Below, piece after piece: positions 61,691-64,000 of a stretch of DNA of 64,000 bases. The position numbers and the translations under genes were made by a program. Origin of the DNA: Paracoccus marinaquae (GTDB taxonomy: Bacteria > Pseudomonadota > Alphaproteobacteria > Rhodobacterales > Rhodobacteraceae); the NCBI RefSeq assembly GCF_018860165.1, contig NZ_JAHKNG010000016.1:1-64000 (forward strand), given 5' to 3'. Below the pieces are notes generated by a model. It saw nothing but the letters and a program-made list of their open reading frames with translations, ran no database searches and was not told the origin of the DNA. Numbering within the stretch: the first letter of the stretch is position 1; the number at the start of each line of letters is the position of its first letter.

Positions 61691-61720
61691 CATGATGCCG
61701 GCGCCTTGGCCGGCATCATG
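61691..61720. terminator. Bidirectional stem-loop between the 170-aa gene and trpA
   Basis: A perfect 12-bp stem CATGATGCCGGC, loop GCCTTG, GCCGGCATCATG, five bases after the stop at 61686 and 22 before the trpA stop. No clear U-tract on either side; as both genes end here it probably terminates both. Confidence 0.78.
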
Positions 61721-61742
61721 ATCTTCGGAAGGTCCGGTCCGG

Positions 61743-62540
61743 TCAGCCGCGATGCGCCCCGGCAGCCAGATCGCGCACATAGTCGAGAATTTCGCTGACC
61801 GGACGACCTTCGCCGATCAGCCTGACGATGGCGCTGCCGACCACGCAGCCGTCCGCCACCGAGGCAATTCTTTCGGCCGCCTCGGGGCTCGAGATGCCAA
61901 AGCCCACCACCACCGGCAGATTGGTCGCCTTGCGGATACGGGCGACTTCGGGGGCAACCTCGGCCGCATTGGCGGCGGGGCCGCCGGTGATGCCGGTCAC
62001 GCTGACATAGTAGATGAAGCCGCTGGTGTTCCTTGCCACGGCGGGCAGCCGGCGATCATCGGTCGTGGGGGTGGCCAGGCGAATGAAGTTCAGTCCTGCT
62101 TTCCCGGCGGGAATGCACAGCTCGTCATCCTCTTCGGGCGGCAGATCGACGACGATCAGCCCGTCCACGCCCGCCTCTGCCGCATCCGCCAGAAACCGGG
62201 TCACGCCGCCGGCGCGGGCATAGATCGGGTTGTAATAGCCCATCAGCACGACCGGGGTCGTATCGTCCGTCTTGCGAAACTCGCGCAGCATGGCCAGGGT
62301 GCGCGTCACGCTGCCGCCCGCCGCCAGCGCCCGCTGGCCCGCGGCCTGGATGGTCGGGCCGTCGGCCATGGGATCGGTGAAAGGCAGGCCCAGTTCGATG
62401 ATATCGACCCCGACCCCAGGCAGGCCACGCATGATCTGCAGCGACGTCGCCTCATCGGGATCGGAAGCCATCATATAGGCGACAAAGGCCTTGCGGTTGG
62501 ACCTGGCCAGCGCGGCGAAGGTGGTATCGATCCGTGTCAT
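61743..62540 (-). CDS. trpA: Tryptophan synthase alpha subunit
   Basis: This 265-aa TIM-barrel protein cleaves indole-3-glycerol phosphate to indole for TrpB. The catalytic Glu49 is in [11 protein letters not shown] and Asp60 in [10 protein letters not shown]; the phosphate-binding loop FGISSPEA is near 217-224. The length is standard. It stands alone here; trpB is not in the window. It faces the ychF gene across 162 bp of divergent promoter region. Confidence 0.96.
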   Translation of the reverse strand: MTRIDTTFAALARSNRKAFVAYMMASDPDEATSLQIMRGLPGVGVDIIELGLPFTDPMADGPTIQAAGQRALAAGGSVTRTLAMLREFRKTDDTTPVVLMGYYNPIYARAGGVTRFLADAAEAGVDGLIVVDLPPEEDDELCIPAGKAGLNFIRLATPTTDDRRLPAVARNTSGFIYYVSVTGITGGPAANAAEVAPEVARIRKATNLPVVVGFGISSPEAAERIASVADGCVVGSAIVRLIGEGRPVSEILDYVRDLAAGAHRG

Positions 62541-62702
62541 GCGTTTACTCCGGGCAGAACCGTGCCGGTCTAACCGGAAAGCCCCGGACAGTTCAATCTC
62601 CCACCGCCCGGGCGACGGCCGCGATCCCCGCCGGGTCGACGGCTTGCGCCGGGATCGGGCGATGCTTAGAAGCGGCCCAGTCATTCGCAAGAGGAACGGA
62701 TC

Positions 62703-63800
62703 ATGGGCTTTCGCATGGGAATTGTCGGGCTGCCGAATGTCGGCAAGTCGACGCTGTTCAACGCGCTGACCAGAACGGCCGCGGCCCAGGCGGCCAATTT
62801 TCCCTTCTGCACGATCGAGCCGAATGTTGGCGAAGTTGCGGTGCCCGATCCGCGCCTCGACCGGCTGGCCGCCATCGCCGGCTCGAAGCAGATCATCCCG
62901 ACCCGGATCACCTTCGTCGACATCGCCGGGCTGGTGAAGGGCGCCTCGAAGGGCGAAGGGCTGGGCAACCAGTTCCTCGCCAATATCCGCGAGGTCGATG
63001 CCATCGCCCATGTGCTGCGCTGCTTCGAGGACGGCGATGTCACCCATGTCGAGGGCCGCGTCGACCCCCTTGCCGATGCCGAGGTGATCGAGACCGAGCT
63101 GATGATCGCCGACATGGAGTCGATCGAGCGCCGGCTGGCCGGGCTTCAGCGCAAGCTGAAAGGGGGCGACAAGGAGGCCGTGACGCAAGAGCGCCTACTG
63201 AAAACCGCGCTGGCTGCGCTTGAATCGGGCCAGCCGGCCCGCAGCGTCGCCGTGGCCGAGGAGGACGCGAAAGCCTGGAAGATGCTACAGCTTCTGACCG
63301 CAAAGCCCGTGCTCTATGTCTGCAACGTGGCCGAGGACGAGGCCGCTTCGGGCAATGACCGGACGGCCAGCGTCGCCGGGATGGCCCTTGCGCAAGGCGC
63401 CGGCCATGTGGTGATCTCGGCCCGGATCGAGGAAGAGATCAGCCAACTCGACCCCGAGGAAGCGCAGATGTTCCTGTCCGAAATGGGGCTGGACGAGGCG
63501 GGTCTGGACCGGCTGATCCGGGCCGGCTACGACCTTCTTGGCCTGCAGACCTATTTCACGGTCGGCCCCAAGGAGGCGCGCGCCTGGACCATCCGCAAGG
63601 GCACGCTGGCGCCGCAGGCGGCGGGCGAGATCCATGGCGATTTCGAGAAGGGCTTCATCCGCGCCGAGACCATCGCCTATGACGACTATGTGTCGGGTAA
63701 TGGCGAGGCCGGAGCCCGCGAAGCCGGCAAGCTGCGCGTCGAGGGCAAGACCTACGAGGTCAAGGACGGCGACGTGCTGCATTTCCTTTTCAACACCTGA
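62703..63800 (+). CDS. ychF: Redox-regulated ATPase/GTPase YchF
   Basis: This 365-aa OBG-family P-loop protein has the G1 loop GLPNVGKST at about 9-17, DIAG, and NVAE in place of the NKxD base motif, which gives YchF its ATP preference. A coiled-coil insert (about 128-200) and the C-terminal TGS domain ([19 protein letters not shown]) follow. It is conserved housekeeping machinery tied to ribosome and oxidative-stress responses. AGAGGAACGG precedes the ATG. Confidence 0.97.
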   Translation: MGFRMGIVGLPNVGKSTLFNALTRTAAAQAANFPFCTIEPNVGEVAVPDPRLDRLAAIAGSKQIIPTRITFVDIAGLVKGASKGEGLGNQFLANIREVDAIAHVLRCFEDGDVTHVEGRVDPLADAEVIETELMIADMESIERRLAGLQRKLKGGDKEAVTQERLLKTALAALESGQPARSVAVAEEDAKAWKMLQLLTAKPVLYVCNVAEDEAASGNDRTASVAGMALAQGAGHVVISARIEEEISQLDPEEAQMFLSEMGLDEAGLDRLIRAGYDLLGLQTYFTVGPKEARAWTIRKGTLAPQAAGEIHGDFEKGFIRAETIAYDDYVSGNGEAGAREAGKLRVEGKTYEVKDGDVLHFLFNT

Positions 63801-63870
63801 CCCGATGCCCTTGTCGCGCCGCCGCAAAACCCGCTTGCACCCTCCCGCCAGCCCGTTTAGACGGATCGGC

Positions 63871-63960
63871 GGAGACGTGGCCGAGTGGTCGAAGGCGCTC
63901 CCCTGCTAAGGGAGTAGACGGGAAACCGTCTCGAGGGTTCGAATCCCTTCGTCTCCGCCA
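63871..63960 (+). tRNA. tRNA-Ser(GCU)
   Basis: A 90-nt type II tRNA. The acceptor GGAGACG pairs with CGTCTCC, followed by G and an encoded CCA. The anticodon loop CTGCTAA has GCT (reads AGC/AGU). A long variable arm (ACGGGAAACCGT region) is typical of tRNA-Ser, and the T-arm reads GGGTTCGAATCCC. The structure is complete. Confidence 0.97.
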
Positions 63961-64000
63961 CTTGCCCCCGCGAAAGCGTTCTCCCCATCCGGCTGCGGCC

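Overview
The window is a high-GC alphaproteobacterial chromosome segment, most likely from Paracoccus or a close relative in the Rhodobacteraceae. The support is the gene order nosC-like/R/Z/D/F/Y/L/X and norC/B/Q/D/E/F, TTGAC-N4-GTCAA operators of the NNR/FNR type, pseudoazurin, aerobic-type cobaltochelatase CobS/CobT, and dense operons whose genes overlap by ATGA.

Layout. 1-700: an IS256-type element end has cut into a frameshifted acyltransferase. 860-13415: cobT and cobS lie 10 kb apart on opposite strands, enclosing a flavin reductase, a protealysin/emfourin pair, a ugpBAEC-type phosphodiester/sugar-phosphate transporter with a hydrolase gene and a likely Pho box, a DUF808 protein and a short ECF sigma/anti-sigma pair. 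13473-19745: a CDF metal exporter with altered metal-site residues, a TerB protein, a glutamine-synthetase-like/oxidase/amidotransferase operon (polyamine or amine use) and a class V aminotransferase.

20014-39174 is the denitrification block: an NNR-type regulator, norCBQDEF (nitric oxide reductase), the nos operon (nitrous oxide reductase), a divergent membrane protein/DUF2249/DUF59 trio, an NnrR-like regulator and pseudoazurin. No nitrate or nitrite reductase gene is in the window. NNR/FNR boxes lie before norC, between the nos operon and the trio, and before pseudoazurin.

39208-49026 looks like an NO-stress and micro-oxic respiration island. An NsrR-like Rrf2 regulator heads an operon with a complete cbb3 oxidase (ccoNOQP), a 52-aa membrane peptide, DUF2189, ccoS, a hexameric tyrosine-coordinated heme protein and DUF6522. 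Divergent from it are a group III truncated hemoglobin, a RIC-like hemerythrin, an AhpD-like protein, a nitronate monooxygenase, a 5-formyl-THF cyclo-ligase paralogue and NnrS. A 14-bp near-palindrome sits between the two operons.

49037-61686 goes from a redoxin, a secreted protein and a Cys/His-tailed MarR regulator into a type I secretion locus: HlyD-like and ABC subunits, a 738-aa protein with five copies of an unrecognised motif, and a 1028-aa acidic Asp/Ala/Ser/Gly low-complexity protein. Divergent from these are a LuxR/CsgD-like regulator lacking the phospho-acceptor Asp and a 170-aa unknown. This locus is the best candidate for a poorly described system, probably a surface or biofilm matrix. 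The window ends with trpA, ychF and tRNA-Ser(GCU).
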